NCBI GenBank assembly: GCA_937900305.1
Contig: CALCCV010000447.1
Span: 1-9,499 of the forward strand
DNA length: 9,499 nt
Reading direction: 5' to 3'
From: an uncultured Pseudobdellovibrionaceae bacterium
Lineage (GTDB): Bacteria; Bdellovibrionota; Bdellovibrionia; Bdellovibrionales; Bdellovibrionaceae
Part shown: positions 1-5,551 of the stretch, piece after piece
How positions within the stretch are numbered: the first letter of the stretch is position 1
How the letters are laid out: every line of letters begins with the position of its first letter
The notes under the pieces: model-generated
Told to the model about the DNA's origin: nothing
Databases searched by the model: none
Seen by the model: only the letters and a program-made list of their open reading frames with translations
Made by a program: the position numbers and the translations under genes

Positions 1-242
1 CCGATCTGCTCAGACGATTTCCCGCTAAATTCGAAGTGGACGACATCAGATCGAACAAATTCAACAAGTAAACCCGAACCATCTTTGACAAAATGAAATC
101 GATTTCCAGCGGAGGCAACTTTGACCGTCGCCTCACCAGCTAATACGCTGGCCGCAAATCCAAAGCTCAGACTTAAAATCAAAAAAGTCAGCTTAAGAAC
201 GTTTCGTTTTCTGTGAATCGCATTTCGAATTGAGACGACCAT
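1..242 (-). CDS. Exported protein, N-terminal part only (possible GH31 alpha-glucosidase)
   Basis: The gene starts with ATG at 242 and runs off the left edge of the window, so only 80 codons are visible and there is no stop. The N-terminus is a classic Sec signal peptide: a basic region (residues 1-17, with RKR and K), a hydrophobic stretch (about 18-34) and a likely signal-peptidase-I site VLA|GE after residue 35. The mature protein begins with a beta-rich stretch containing NRFHFVKDG, LLVEFVRSDVVHFEFS. From memory, this LxVEFxxxDxVHFE pattern resembles the N-terminal beta domain of some GH31 glycosidases, which would place a sugar hydrolase in the periplasm. That assignment is a weak inference from about 45 residues. 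A good Shine-Dalgarno (AGGAG) lies five to six bases upstream, and the end of the preceding tail ORF is only 20 bases away, so the gene looks co-transcribed with the membrane protein upstream. Confidence 0.7.
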   Translation of the reverse strand, partial: MVVSIRNAIHRKRNVLKLTFLILSLSFGFAASVLAGEATVKVASAGNRFHFVKDGSGLLVEFVRSDVVHFEFSGKSSEQI

Positions 243-248
243 GTCACG

Positions 249-253
249 CTCCT
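249..253 (-). promoter_or_regulatory. Shine-Dalgarno for the exported protein
   Basis: The minus strand reads AGGAG six bases before the ATG at 242. It fixes the start of the partial exported protein and lies just after the TAA (263-265) of the upstream tail ORF, as in a tightly spaced operon. A 6-bp hairpin (TGAAGT/ACTTCA, 256-272) overlaps that TAA. Confidence 0.7.
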
Positions 254-262
254 GGTGAAGTC

Positions 263-394
263 TTACACTTCAATGGACATGCCATGACCTTCCTTCTCCA
301 ATTGCTCTCGCCGTTCCATCCTGAGTGCCGATTGTATCATTTGGGGACCGAGCGCAATTTTGCTCACACTTAGCAACAGACTGGGAAGACCGTT
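263..394 (-). other. In-frame ORF tail after the UGA of the membrane protein gene
   Basis: After the TGA at 395-397 (minus strand) that ends the membrane protein, the same frame stays open for 43 more codons to a TAA at 263-265. The tail reads NGLPSLLLSVSKIALGPQ, then MIQSALRMERREQLEKEG, then HGMSIEV. This looks like ordinary protein: a hydrophobic turn followed by an amphipathic charged helix. It ends 20 bases before the next gene's ATG, a normal operon spacing. Possible starts inside it (GTG at 367, ATG at 340, ATG at 319) have no recognisable Shine-Dalgarno. It could be (a) the true C-terminus of the membrane protein behind a nonsense mutation or sequencing error, (b) a readthrough or recoded extension, or (c) a small separate gene or chance ORF. 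I favour (a) or (c) on prior grounds; the sequence alone does not decide. Confidence 0.45.
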
Positions 395-904
395 TCAATT
401 GGTAGCGTGGGTCAAGAACGGCAACCCGAGAAAACCAGGTTTGTAGCGCAAGATCACCTGCTCAGGCGCAGCGTTGACGGACTCCGAAAAGGCCCCATTC
501 CAACCCAAGATCACATCCACCGTCGCCGAATTTGCGAGGGGAAAGAGCGAACGGCCAACGGATTGTATTTCCACCAAAGGAACTACGTCATACGCAGCGG
601 CCGTATTGACAACAGACCTTGTCACACTTTGAGATTCGCTGGCGTCCAAAAAACAATTTAGACCCATAAAGAGCGAAACCGAAATAGAAGCCACCAAGAG
701 ATAAAGGCGACCGCTGTGAGCCTGAAAACTATCTTGGACCGCCCGATTATTTTTTGCACCAACCACCAGATCCAAGCACAAAAGGCTCAGAAAAAATAAA
801 ACTAACAAAAGCACCAGGTCCACCACATATACCGGCCGCAACCAAAAGATCCACGGACACAACAGAGCAAAAGCCAACCAAAGCATCAACATCGTTTTTT
901 TCAT
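395..904 (-). CDS. Hypothetical three-helix membrane protein
   Basis: This is a 169-residue protein I do not recognise. It has three hydrophobic segments, at about residues 5-22, 26-48 and 66-86, and then a soluble C-terminal part of about 80 residues. That part includes ATVDVILGWNGAF and a VILRYKPGFLGLPFL stretch near the end. A short basic loop (KNNR, residues 51-54) lies between helices 2 and 3. The ATG at 904 is the only reasonable start because an in-frame TGA lies two codons upstream. No Shine-Dalgarno precedes it, which fits the leaderless promoter proposed at 911-939. It ends at a TGA after which the same frame remains open for 43 codons (see the entry at 263-394), so the natural protein may be about 213 residues. 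It probably forms an operon with the exported protein downstream. Function unknown. Confidence 0.7.
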   Translation of the reverse strand: MKKTMLMLWLAFALLCPWIFWLRPVYVVDLVLLLVLFFLSLLCLDLVVGAKNNRAVQDSFQAHSGRLYLLVASISVSLFMGLNCFLDASESQSVTRSVVNTAAAYDVVPLVEIQSVGRSLFPLANSATVDVILGWNGAFSESVNAAPEQVILRYKPGFLGLPFLTHATN

Positions 905-910
905 AAATCA

Positions 911-939
911 ATTCTAAGAGCACACAATGGGCAGATCAA
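911..939 (-). promoter_or_regulatory. Candidate promoter for the membrane protein, predicted leaderless
   Basis: On the minus strand a -35-like TTGATC (934-939) is followed after 17 bases by TAGAAT (911-916). TAGAAT matches 5 of 6 bases of the sigma-70 -10 consensus. Six bases separate the -10 element from the ATG at 904, so the expected +1 coincides with the A of the start codon. The lack of any Shine-Dalgarno agrees with leaderless translation. Inference from consensus matching only. Confidence 0.4.
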
Positions 940-952
940 CGTACGACGAAGA

Positions 953-978
953 AGCTGGGCCTTGGTAGTTGACCAGCT
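953..978. repeat. Inverted repeat AGCTGG-N14-CCAGCT between divergent promoters
   Basis: AGCTGG (953-958) and CCAGCT (973-978) form a perfect 6-bp dyad with a 14-base spacer. It lies between the two outward-facing -35 elements (934-939 and 1014-1019), where a shared regulator could act on both genes. A 6-bp dyad can easily arise by chance. Apart from this and the two promoter candidates I see nothing in 905-1049. Confidence 0.25.
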
Positions 979-1013
979 CTGTCTAGGCAAGCCATTAGCC
1001 AGACCAATGTCCC

Positions 1014-1043
1014 TTGAAATCCCCCCACTTCACCTGATATGAC
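1014..1043 (+). promoter_or_regulatory. Candidate promoter for the zinc-ribbon protein, predicted leaderless
   Basis: TTGAAA (1014-1019, 5 of 6 to consensus), an 18-base spacer and TATGAC (1038-1043, 4 of 6) are followed by exactly six bases and then the ATG at 1050. The expected +1 is therefore the A of the start codon. No Shine-Dalgarno is present upstream of 1050. Confidence 0.4.
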
Positions 1044-1049
1044 TGCCGA

Positions 1050-1418
1050 ATGGAAAATGCGAAACCCATTCTTCTCTTAGTCCGCGATGATCGAAGACGA
1101 CCCGGCCAGTGGAGTTACCAAAAACTCACTCGGCTTGAAAAATTCAAATTGATGAGTCTACGATCGGGAACTTTTTTAGGGCTTTCGATATTTTTTATTT
1201 TAGTTCCTATATTGCACTTCATCTTGGTTCCTGGAGCTCTCATCTTGGCCATTTATTTTGGCGTCAAGGCCTTACAGTATCAAAATCGATTGCTCGAACT
1301 CACTGGCCAATGCCCTTCGTGTGAAAAACCAACTCACGAGGCAGATATTCTTTTTGGAGAGCAGCTGGAATTCAAATGTCCAAACTGCTCCTGTCACCTC
1401 AAGGTATTGCCACAATGA
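1050..1418 (+). CDS. Small membrane-anchored zinc-ribbon protein
   Basis: This is a 122-residue protein. The N-terminal 40 residues are basic and presumably cytoplasmic. A long hydrophobic region (about 41-73) contains PILHF and VPG turns and could be one or two membrane passes. The C-terminal cytoplasmic part holds a zinc-ribbon pair, CPSC (residues 88-91) and CPNC (110-113), with an extra Cys at 115. Four cysteines in two CxxC knuckles are the usual tetrahedral Zn(II) site, but the partner or function of such small proteins is not predictable. An in-frame TGA lies five codons upstream of the ATG, and no Shine-Dalgarno is visible (see the leaderless promoter). Its stop overlaps the next gene's start as ATGA, so the dioxygenase is probably translated by coupling. 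I do not recognise a named family. Confidence 0.75.
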   Translation: MENAKPILLLVRDDRRRPGQWSYQKLTRLEKFKLMSLRSGTFLGLSIFFILVPILHFILVPGALILAIYFGVKALQYQNRLLELTGQCPSCEKPTHEADILFGEQLEFKCPNCSCHLKVLPQ

Positions 1419-2002
1419 CTTTGTCGCCAGAAAATATCTCCGCGCTGGAAACAACTGGTTGTTGTGTTTTTCAGTTTCCGCAAGACTCTAAACTGTACCT
1501 GACGGCCCATTCTTACCTCGATCACCTTGTCGACACGGACGGATTTCAAACCGCCAAAATCGGCCGAGCCGAAACCGAACAGACCAATTTGGAAATTCGG
1601 AATGACGAGCTTTATTGGCTCGATGCAAATCGTGAAAACGATCACAACCTTTGGCAGGAATTGGCGACCCTGGGATCGCAATTGAAAAAAGAATTTCGGG
1701 TTGCCCTCTCCGCTCAAGAATTTTTCTTCGCAAGATATTCCGTTGGGGGACGATATCATCGCCATCTTGATCAACACGCCTCTTCAGCCGCGAGGCTTTT
1801 TACGTTGCTCATTTATTTCAATGAAAATCGAAGCACTTCAGACGGAGGTCTGTTGAAGCTAACTAATTTGCAATCTCAGAATATGGAAGTTCTACCGACA
1901 GCCAGGGTCGGAGTGCTATTTCGTTCGGACTTAATTGAACACGAAGTCACCGAAAACCATTCACCAAGGTTGAGCTTGTGTGGTTGGTATCGGCAGTTCT
2001 AA
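1415..2002 (+). CDS. 2-oxoglutarate/Fe(II)-dependent dioxygenase, prolyl-hydroxylase-like
   Basis: The 195-residue protein matches the 2OG-Fe(II) oxygenase (P4Hc/SM-20-like) fold. FARYSVGGRYHRHLDQ supplies the HxD iron ligands H117 and D119. The distal iron ligand is H176 in LIEHEV, and R185 in SPRLSLCGWYR is the expected 2-oxoglutarate salt-bridge residue. Bacterial relatives hydroxylate proteins such as ribosomal proteins or elongation factors, or small molecules; the substrate here is unknown. I chose the ATG at 1415, which overlaps the stop of the zinc-ribbon gene by ATGA. A start 13 codons earlier (1376) would overlap that gene by 43 bases for no gain. No signal peptide is present, so the enzyme should be cytosolic. 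The two genes look like a coupled pair, but whether the proteins interact is speculation. Confidence 0.85.
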   Translation: MTLSPENISALETTGCCVFQFPQDSKLYLTAHSYLDHLVDTDGFQTAKIGRAETEQTNLEIRNDELYWLDANRENDHNLWQELATLGSQLKKEFRVALSAQEFFFARYSVGGRYHRHLDQHASSAARLFTLLIYFNENRSTSDGGLLKLTNLQSQNMEVLPTARVGVLFRSDLIEHEVTENHSPRLSLCGWYRQF

Positions 2003-2033
2003 ATCTACCAGATCAGATTTTTCAGTTTTAGAA
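1997..2033. terminator. Weak AT-rich hairpins between convergent genes
   Basis: Two nested inverted repeats sit at the convergent ends of the dioxygenase and the nuclease. The outer one is TTCTAAA (1997-2003) with TTTAGAA (2027-2033). The inner one is AAATCT (2001-2006) with AGATTT (2015-2020), followed by further Ts. The placement suits a bidirectional terminator, but the stems are short and AT-rich, so support is weak. Confidence 0.3.
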
Positions 2034-2798
2034 TTTCTTGCCGACGAAAAAATTTCTGCGCGTTAAAAAGAAAACACGCTTCTCTACGTCCACGTCCTCG
2101 AGGTCTCGCATTGATCTCACCTCTCGAGAATCGATGTCTCCGACGAAAGCAGCCCCGTCAGTCCCGCGAACATCGGCTCGCCACTCATAGGGAATTGCGG
2201 TCGTACTGTCACTCCAAAGTCCTCGGCCGGCTTCTTTGGCCTCGTGAACAATTTTGCCATATTTCAAACAGCGATCCATTTCGGGATACACGCAATAGTT
2301 GACGGCAAGACCCCTTCTCAGCAGTTCCGCGTTAAGGTCTTGAGGACCTTTTTTAACATATGCCAAAATTCGACCATAAAAATCGCATTTGTCTCGACCA
2401 AATTGCAAGGTGACCGTTTCTTTGGGTTTCAAAACTTTTTTTAAGTACGTTTTAGCTTCTGTGGCCCATTCTCCCTGCGAATGTCCTTCGTAAAAGGACT
2501 CGGGAGTGTCTACCGACAGCATCCTCACGCCAAAAGATTTCCCATTGATTTGCACGTCGAAAGTATCGCCATCTCGGGTCCGCGAAATCTGTACATTCTT
2601 TTCCTGAAAACCCGACAGTGCCTGCTCGCACAACTCCCTTTTACCAAGATCGTCAGACAATTTATTCATGATCGAAAATCGTGCTTGTGCAACGGGGACA
2701 TTAAAAAGAAATGCACTCATCAACGTCCATCGGCAAACTCTCACCGAATGAGTCCGCACGTAACTTTTCAACGCAGATTTTATTAATTTTTCTTTCAA
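2028..2798 (-). CDS. Exported staphylococcal-nuclease-like thermonuclease
   Basis: This is an SNase-domain protein of 256 residues from TTG 2798. Numbered from that start, it shows DGDT (D78 equals SNase D21), R92 and D97 in VRMLSVDTPE, E100, and R143 in DFYGR. These correspond to SNase R35, D40, E43 and R87, so the catalytic set is complete. DLNAELLRRGLAVNYC and EAGRGLW are typical later SNase motifs. A hydrophobic stretch ending VPVAQA (about residues 23-39) looks like a signal peptide, with a long basic n-region. An acidic/basic tail of about 55 residues follows the domain. It probably cleaves DNA or RNA in the periplasm or outside the cell. A longer reading from GTG 2822 is possible, but its codons 5-7 are themselves the GGGGAGG Shine-Dalgarno, so TTG is the better start. 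The tail ends convergent with the dioxygenase gene. Confidence 0.85.
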   Translation of the reverse strand: MKEKLIKSALKSYVRTHSVRVCRWTLMSAFLFNVPVAQARFSIMNKLSDDLGKRELCEQALSGFQEKNVQISRTRDGDTFDVQINGKSFGVRMLSVDTPESFYEGHSQGEWATEAKTYLKKVLKPKETVTLQFGRDKCDFYGRILAYVKKGPQDLNAELLRRGLAVNYCVYPEMDRCLKYGKIVHEAKEAGRGLWSDSTTAIPYEWRADVRGTDGAAFVGDIDSREVRSMRDLEDVDVEKRVFFLTRRNFFVGKKF

Positions 2799-2802
2799 AT
2801 TT

Positions 2803-2810
2803 TCCTCCCC
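2803..2810 (-). promoter_or_regulatory. Strong Shine-Dalgarno fixing a TTG start
   Basis: The minus strand reads GGGGAGGA here. GGAGG is five bases before TTG 2798, near-ideal spacing. No Shine-Dalgarno is seen before the upstream GTG at 2822. This decides the nuclease start. Confidence 0.7.
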
Positions 2811-2935
2811 GAAAGTGAACACTCGCTAAAGAAGTCCAACATTCGTGCCGACAAAAATGAGCGAACCTAAAAAAAGATTAGAGCAGGCAGATTGAGGACT
2901 TAGAGTTTGGCGAAAAGATCAGTGAAAATAATTCC

Positions 2936-2962
2936 TGTCAAAATCATAGACAGATTTTGTCA
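2936..2962. promoter_or_regulatory. Operator-like inverted repeat in the nuclease/selD divergent gap
   Basis: TGTCAAAATC (2936-2945) and GATTTTGTCA (2953-2962) are 10-base inverted arms with one mismatch and a 7-base spacer, so the half-site centres are 17 bp apart. On the minus strand the left arm contains a perfect TTGACA -35 hexamer, and TATGAT (2943-2948) spans the spacer, so a regulator bound here could control the nuclease promoter. I could not find a convincing -10 at 17 bases from TTGACA. The remainder of the 265-base gap 2823-3087 shows no gene; no clear selD promoter was recognised. Confidence 0.35.
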
Positions 2963-3090
2963 CCGCTAAACTCAATTTTGCACCGGGCTGCCATTGGCAT
3001 CGATTCAACCCGTTTCACGCCGATTTCACACGGGCCTCCCCACTCCTCAGTTTGCTTGCATTTGAACAACGGACCTGGCACGACTAGGTG

Positions 3091-4152
3091 ATGGAAAAAC
3101 CAACTGAATCTTCAAGCGTGCGCCTCACTCACACCGTCAAAAAGGGCGGCTGCGCGGCGAAACTGAGTGTGAGCGATCTCCGCGAGCTGCTAGCGCCACT
3201 GGCTAAGTCCTCCGTGAAATTTCCAGATGTGATTGTCGATGGCTCGACGTTTGACGATGCCGCTGTTTTGCGTTGGTCAAAGGATCAAGCCCTGGTTCAA
3301 ACTTTGGATTTTTTCACGCCCATTGTCGACAGTCCTTTTGTCTTTGGTCAGATTGCATCGGCAAATGCTCTCAGTGACGTCTATGCCATGGGAGGTGAAC
3401 CGGTTTCGGCGATGGCCATATTGTCTTTTCCACTCACTTCATTGCCCCTTTCGGTCGGGCAAGAGGTCATGAGAGGTTGCCTGCAAATTTTAGCTGACGC
3501 CGAAACCCCTTTGGTTGGGGGACACACTATCGACGACGACACTTTGAAGTTTGGTCTTTCGGTCTCGGGCCGCGTGCACGAAAACCGCATTCTAACGAAT
3601 CAAAAAGCTCGCCCTGGTCAAACCCTCGTTCTGACGAAACCGCTGGGGACCGGCACCGCGTGCGCGGCTCTGAAACAAGGAGAAGTTTCTGAAGAAGGCA
3701 TTGCCGAAGAGATTCGTTCCATGTGCACTCTCAATAAATTTTTAGATCTTTTGGGAGAGTTCGAGTCGTCGATCTCGGCCGCAACCGATGTCACTGGTTT
3801 CGGCTTATTGGGTCACGCCCTCAATTTGGCTCGAGAGAGTGCTGTGACATTGCAGATTCACAGCGCGAATGTTCCTAGATTCGCTGATTCCTTAAAATTT
3901 CTAGATCGTGGGATTTTAACCAAAGCTCATCGCACCAACTGGGAAGCCACCCGCGATCACGTTGACTTAAATGGCGTCGAAGGCCCACTCCAAAAACTGC
4001 TCGTTGACCCACAAACCAGCGGGGGATTGCTTTTAGCCGTGGATTCTGAAAAGGTCGACGAAGTGATTTTCCGATTGCAAAAGCGTTTCGCGAAGGTTTC
4101 AAAAATTGGACTCGTCGTCCCCCGAGCTCACCACTATTTACAAATTCAATGA
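3091..4152 (+). CDS. selD: Selenide, water dikinase (selenophosphate synthetase)
   Basis: SelD makes monoselenophosphate from selenide and ATP, releasing AMP and phosphate; it is the selenium donor for selenouridine and selenocysteine. The 353-residue length is normal. The N-terminal RLTHTVKKGGCAAK aligns with E. coli RLTQYSHGAGCGCK: the catalytic Cys (C21 here, E. coli C17) and Lys (K24, E. coli K20) are present, while the second Cys of E. coli (C19) is Ala. This is a Cys-type, not a Sec-type, SelD. Mg-ATP aspartates appear in FDDAAV, LDFFTPIVD, ANALSD and ATDVTGFGLLGH. VDPQTSGGLLLAV near the C-terminus is a family signature. GTG 3088 is an equally possible start three bases upstream; neither has a clear Shine-Dalgarno. 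The mnmH gene follows after 25 bases, which points to use of the product in tRNA modification. Confidence 0.96.
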   Translation: MEKPTESSSVRLTHTVKKGGCAAKLSVSDLRELLAPLAKSSVKFPDVIVDGSTFDDAAVLRWSKDQALVQTLDFFTPIVDSPFVFGQIASANALSDVYAMGGEPVSAMAILSFPLTSLPLSVGQEVMRGCLQILADAETPLVGGHTIDDDTLKFGLSVSGRVHENRILTNQKARPGQTLVLTKPLGTGTACAALKQGEVSEEGIAEEIRSMCTLNKFLDLLGEFESSISAATDVTGFGLLGHALNLARESAVTLQIHSANVPRFADSLKFLDRGILTKAHRTNWEATRDHVDLNGVEGPLQKLLVDPQTSGGLLLAVDSEKVDEVIFRLQKRFAKVSKIGLVVPRAHHYLQIQ

Positions 4153-4177
4153 CTGCAAAATTAACGAATGCAATTCA

Positions 4178-5329
4178 ATGATTGACCACAACGCCGATCA
4201 GGAAATAGGTCCAAATCCTGAGGATCAGGAAATGATCCAGATCTTGCGATCTCATTTTCACTATCTTGACGTTCGCGCTCCCATCGAGTTTGCGACCGGT
4301 CATATTCCTGGAGCTATCAACAGTCCCATCCTCCAAGATGAAGAGCGCAGAATCATCGGGACCGAATTCAAACTCAATGGTCGAGAGTCAGCCATTCGCA
4401 CTGGTGAATTTTTGGTTTCAGGCGCAAACAAGAGTCAAAAAATCGAAGCTTGGCGGCAACAGATTCAAAAATATCCAGAACTGGTTTTGTACTGCTATCG
4501 CGGCGGCCTGAGATCCAAATTTGCGTGTGAGTGGATCACCGATCTGGGCATTCGTGTCCACAGACTGGAAGGTGGTTATAAGCGGGCACGCAACGCCTTG
4601 TTGCAAACGCTTTCACTGAATGCCGAAAAATTTCAGATGATCCCCCTGACGGGAAAAACCGGAACGGGCAAAACTGATTTACTCACGGAGCTCGCAGAGC
4701 GACACCTCACGCTAGATCTTGAACGACTCGCGAATCACCGGGGGTCAGCGTTTGGCAAACTTGGCCCACAACCCGCCCAAGCCCAATTTGAAAATCTAAT
4801 CGCGCTGGCACTGCTTCGGATTCCGCAGAAACACCCTGGGCTCGAAACCATTCGATTTTTAAATGGAACAAAAAAGCAGACTTTGATTGTTGAAGATGAG
4901 AGTCGAATGATCGGTGGCTGCACGTTGCCCGAAAGTGTTTTCGCCAATTTTCGAAGCCAACCTGTTTTGCTGTTGGAGGAACCAATGGATTTTCGAGTTC
5001 AAGTGATCCTCGAGTCATATGTGGTATCGAAATACAAGACCCTCGATAACCCGGACTTGGTTTTACAAAGCCTCGAAGAATCCTTGAAATCAATCGTTAA
5101 AAAATTGGGATTTCAGCGTTTTACTGAGTTGTCTGAGCGCATGAAAGCCGCCCACGGCGAGAGCTTGAAGGGCGAGTACAACGGGCATCGCAACTGGATT
5201 GAAGTTCTCCTGCGAGAGTACTACGATCCCCTCTATCAGAAAAGTTTTACCAAGCGCAATCCAAGAGTTTTGGTCGCGGGCAACAGGACTGAGTTAAAGG
5301 AATGGATTCACTCCCATGCTCCTATTTAA
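4178..5329 (+). CDS. mnmH: tRNA 2-selenouridine synthase
   Basis: MnmH (also SelU/YbbB) geranylates and then selenates the 2-thiouridine at wobble position 34 of tRNA-Lys, -Glu and -Gln, using selenophosphate. From ATG 4178 the protein is 383 residues (E. coli 364). The N-terminal rhodanese domain has LDVRAPIEFATGHIPGAIN and the catalytic-loop Cys C106 in YCYRGGLRS. A Walker A, GKTGTGKT, is at 159-166 and is followed by HRGSAFG, QAQFENL, VEDESRMIG and LLREYYDPLYQ, all typical MnmH motifs. No Shine-Dalgarno precedes 4178. A TTG at 4106 has GAAGG nine bases upstream and would give 407 residues overlapping the selD end by 47 bases. I prefer 4178 because homologues need few residues before the rhodanese domain. 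It forms an operon with selD, and the pair suffices for selenouridine synthesis. Confidence 0.96.
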   Translation: MIDHNADQEIGPNPEDQEMIQILRSHFHYLDVRAPIEFATGHIPGAINSPILQDEERRIIGTEFKLNGRESAIRTGEFLVSGANKSQKIEAWRQQIQKYPELVLYCYRGGLRSKFACEWITDLGIRVHRLEGGYKRARNALLQTLSLNAEKFQMIPLTGKTGTGKTDLLTELAERHLTLDLERLANHRGSAFGKLGPQPAQAQFENLIALALLRIPQKHPGLETIRFLNGTKKQTLIVEDESRMIGGCTLPESVFANFRSQPVLLLEEPMDFRVQVILESYVVSKYKTLDNPDLVLQSLEESLKSIVKKLGFQRFTELSERMKAAHGESLKGEYNGHRNWIEVLLREYYDPLYQKSFTKRNPRVLVAGNRTELKEWIHSHAPI

Positions 5330-5397
5330 TGCTGTTCATTTTCGTTCACGGCAAAAGATAATTTGAAGATTTGTTATTAAAATTGCAGACTGAAAAG

Positions 5398-5410
5398 GAG
5401 ACATTGTCTC
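5398..5410. repeat. 13-bp odd dyad GAGACA-T-TGTCTC
   Basis: GAGACA and TGTCTC are perfect inverted arms around a single T at 5404. Flanking GACT (5388-5391) and AGTC (5411-5414) extend the symmetry across a bulge. It lies in the 222-base gap between mnmH and the first pseudopilin, so it could be an operator or a weak hairpin. No T-tract follows, so it is not a standard terminator. Confidence 0.35.
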
Positions 5411-5473
5411 AGTCAGGAACTCAACAGTCGACAAGAAATCAGTCAATATGAATAGACGGCCACGGCAACAGAA

Positions 5474-5486
5474 TCTCAAGTTGAGA
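5474..5486. promoter_or_regulatory. 13-bp odd dyad TCTCAA-G-TTGAGA upstream of the pilin promoter
   Basis: This is a perfect inverted repeat around G5480, ending four bases before the proposed -35 element at 5491. The position suits binding by an activator or repressor of the pseudopilin genes. Confidence 0.35.
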
Positions 5487-5490
5487 CTGC

Positions 5491-5517
5491 TTGCCAAAAT
5501 GAAGTCAAAGTTATCAT
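5491..5517 (+). promoter_or_regulatory. Candidate promoter of the pseudopilin operon
   Basis: TTGCCA (5491-5496, 5 of 6), a short 15-base spacer and TATCAT (5512-5517, 5 of 6) predict a start near 5524 and a leader of about 28 bases to the ATG at 5552. The short spacer would make it weak or activator-dependent. No other plausible promoter or gene was seen in the gap 5330-5551, and no clear terminator follows mnmH. Confidence 0.35.
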
Positions 5518-5551
5518 GATTAGATCTGGGGAGCGAATCATAAGGAACACC

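Noticed and set aside
331..358. Extended -10 promoter on the minus strand (TGATACAAT, with a TTGCG-type -35) upstream of the partial exported protein.
   Set aside because: It lies inside the protein-like tail ORF and the -35 match and spacing (15-16) are poor; an operon promoter further upstream explains the gene better.
407..661. Plus-strand ORF of 84 codons opposite the membrane protein.
   Set aside because: Shadow of the minus-strand gene; no Shine-Dalgarno, and the composition is arginine-rich as expected of an antisense frame.
3009..3034. Hairpin CCCGT-N16-ACGGG upstream of selD, possible riboswitch or terminator.
   Set aside because: Only five pairs with a large loop and no T-tract or conserved structure recognised.
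5396..5451. Mini-ORF of 15 codons from TTG 5404 with AGGAG just upstream, ending at TGA 5449-5451.
   Set aside because: Very short, low-complexity (LSQSGTQQSTRNQSI), and its start lies at the centre of the 13-bp dyad, which better explains the sequence pattern.
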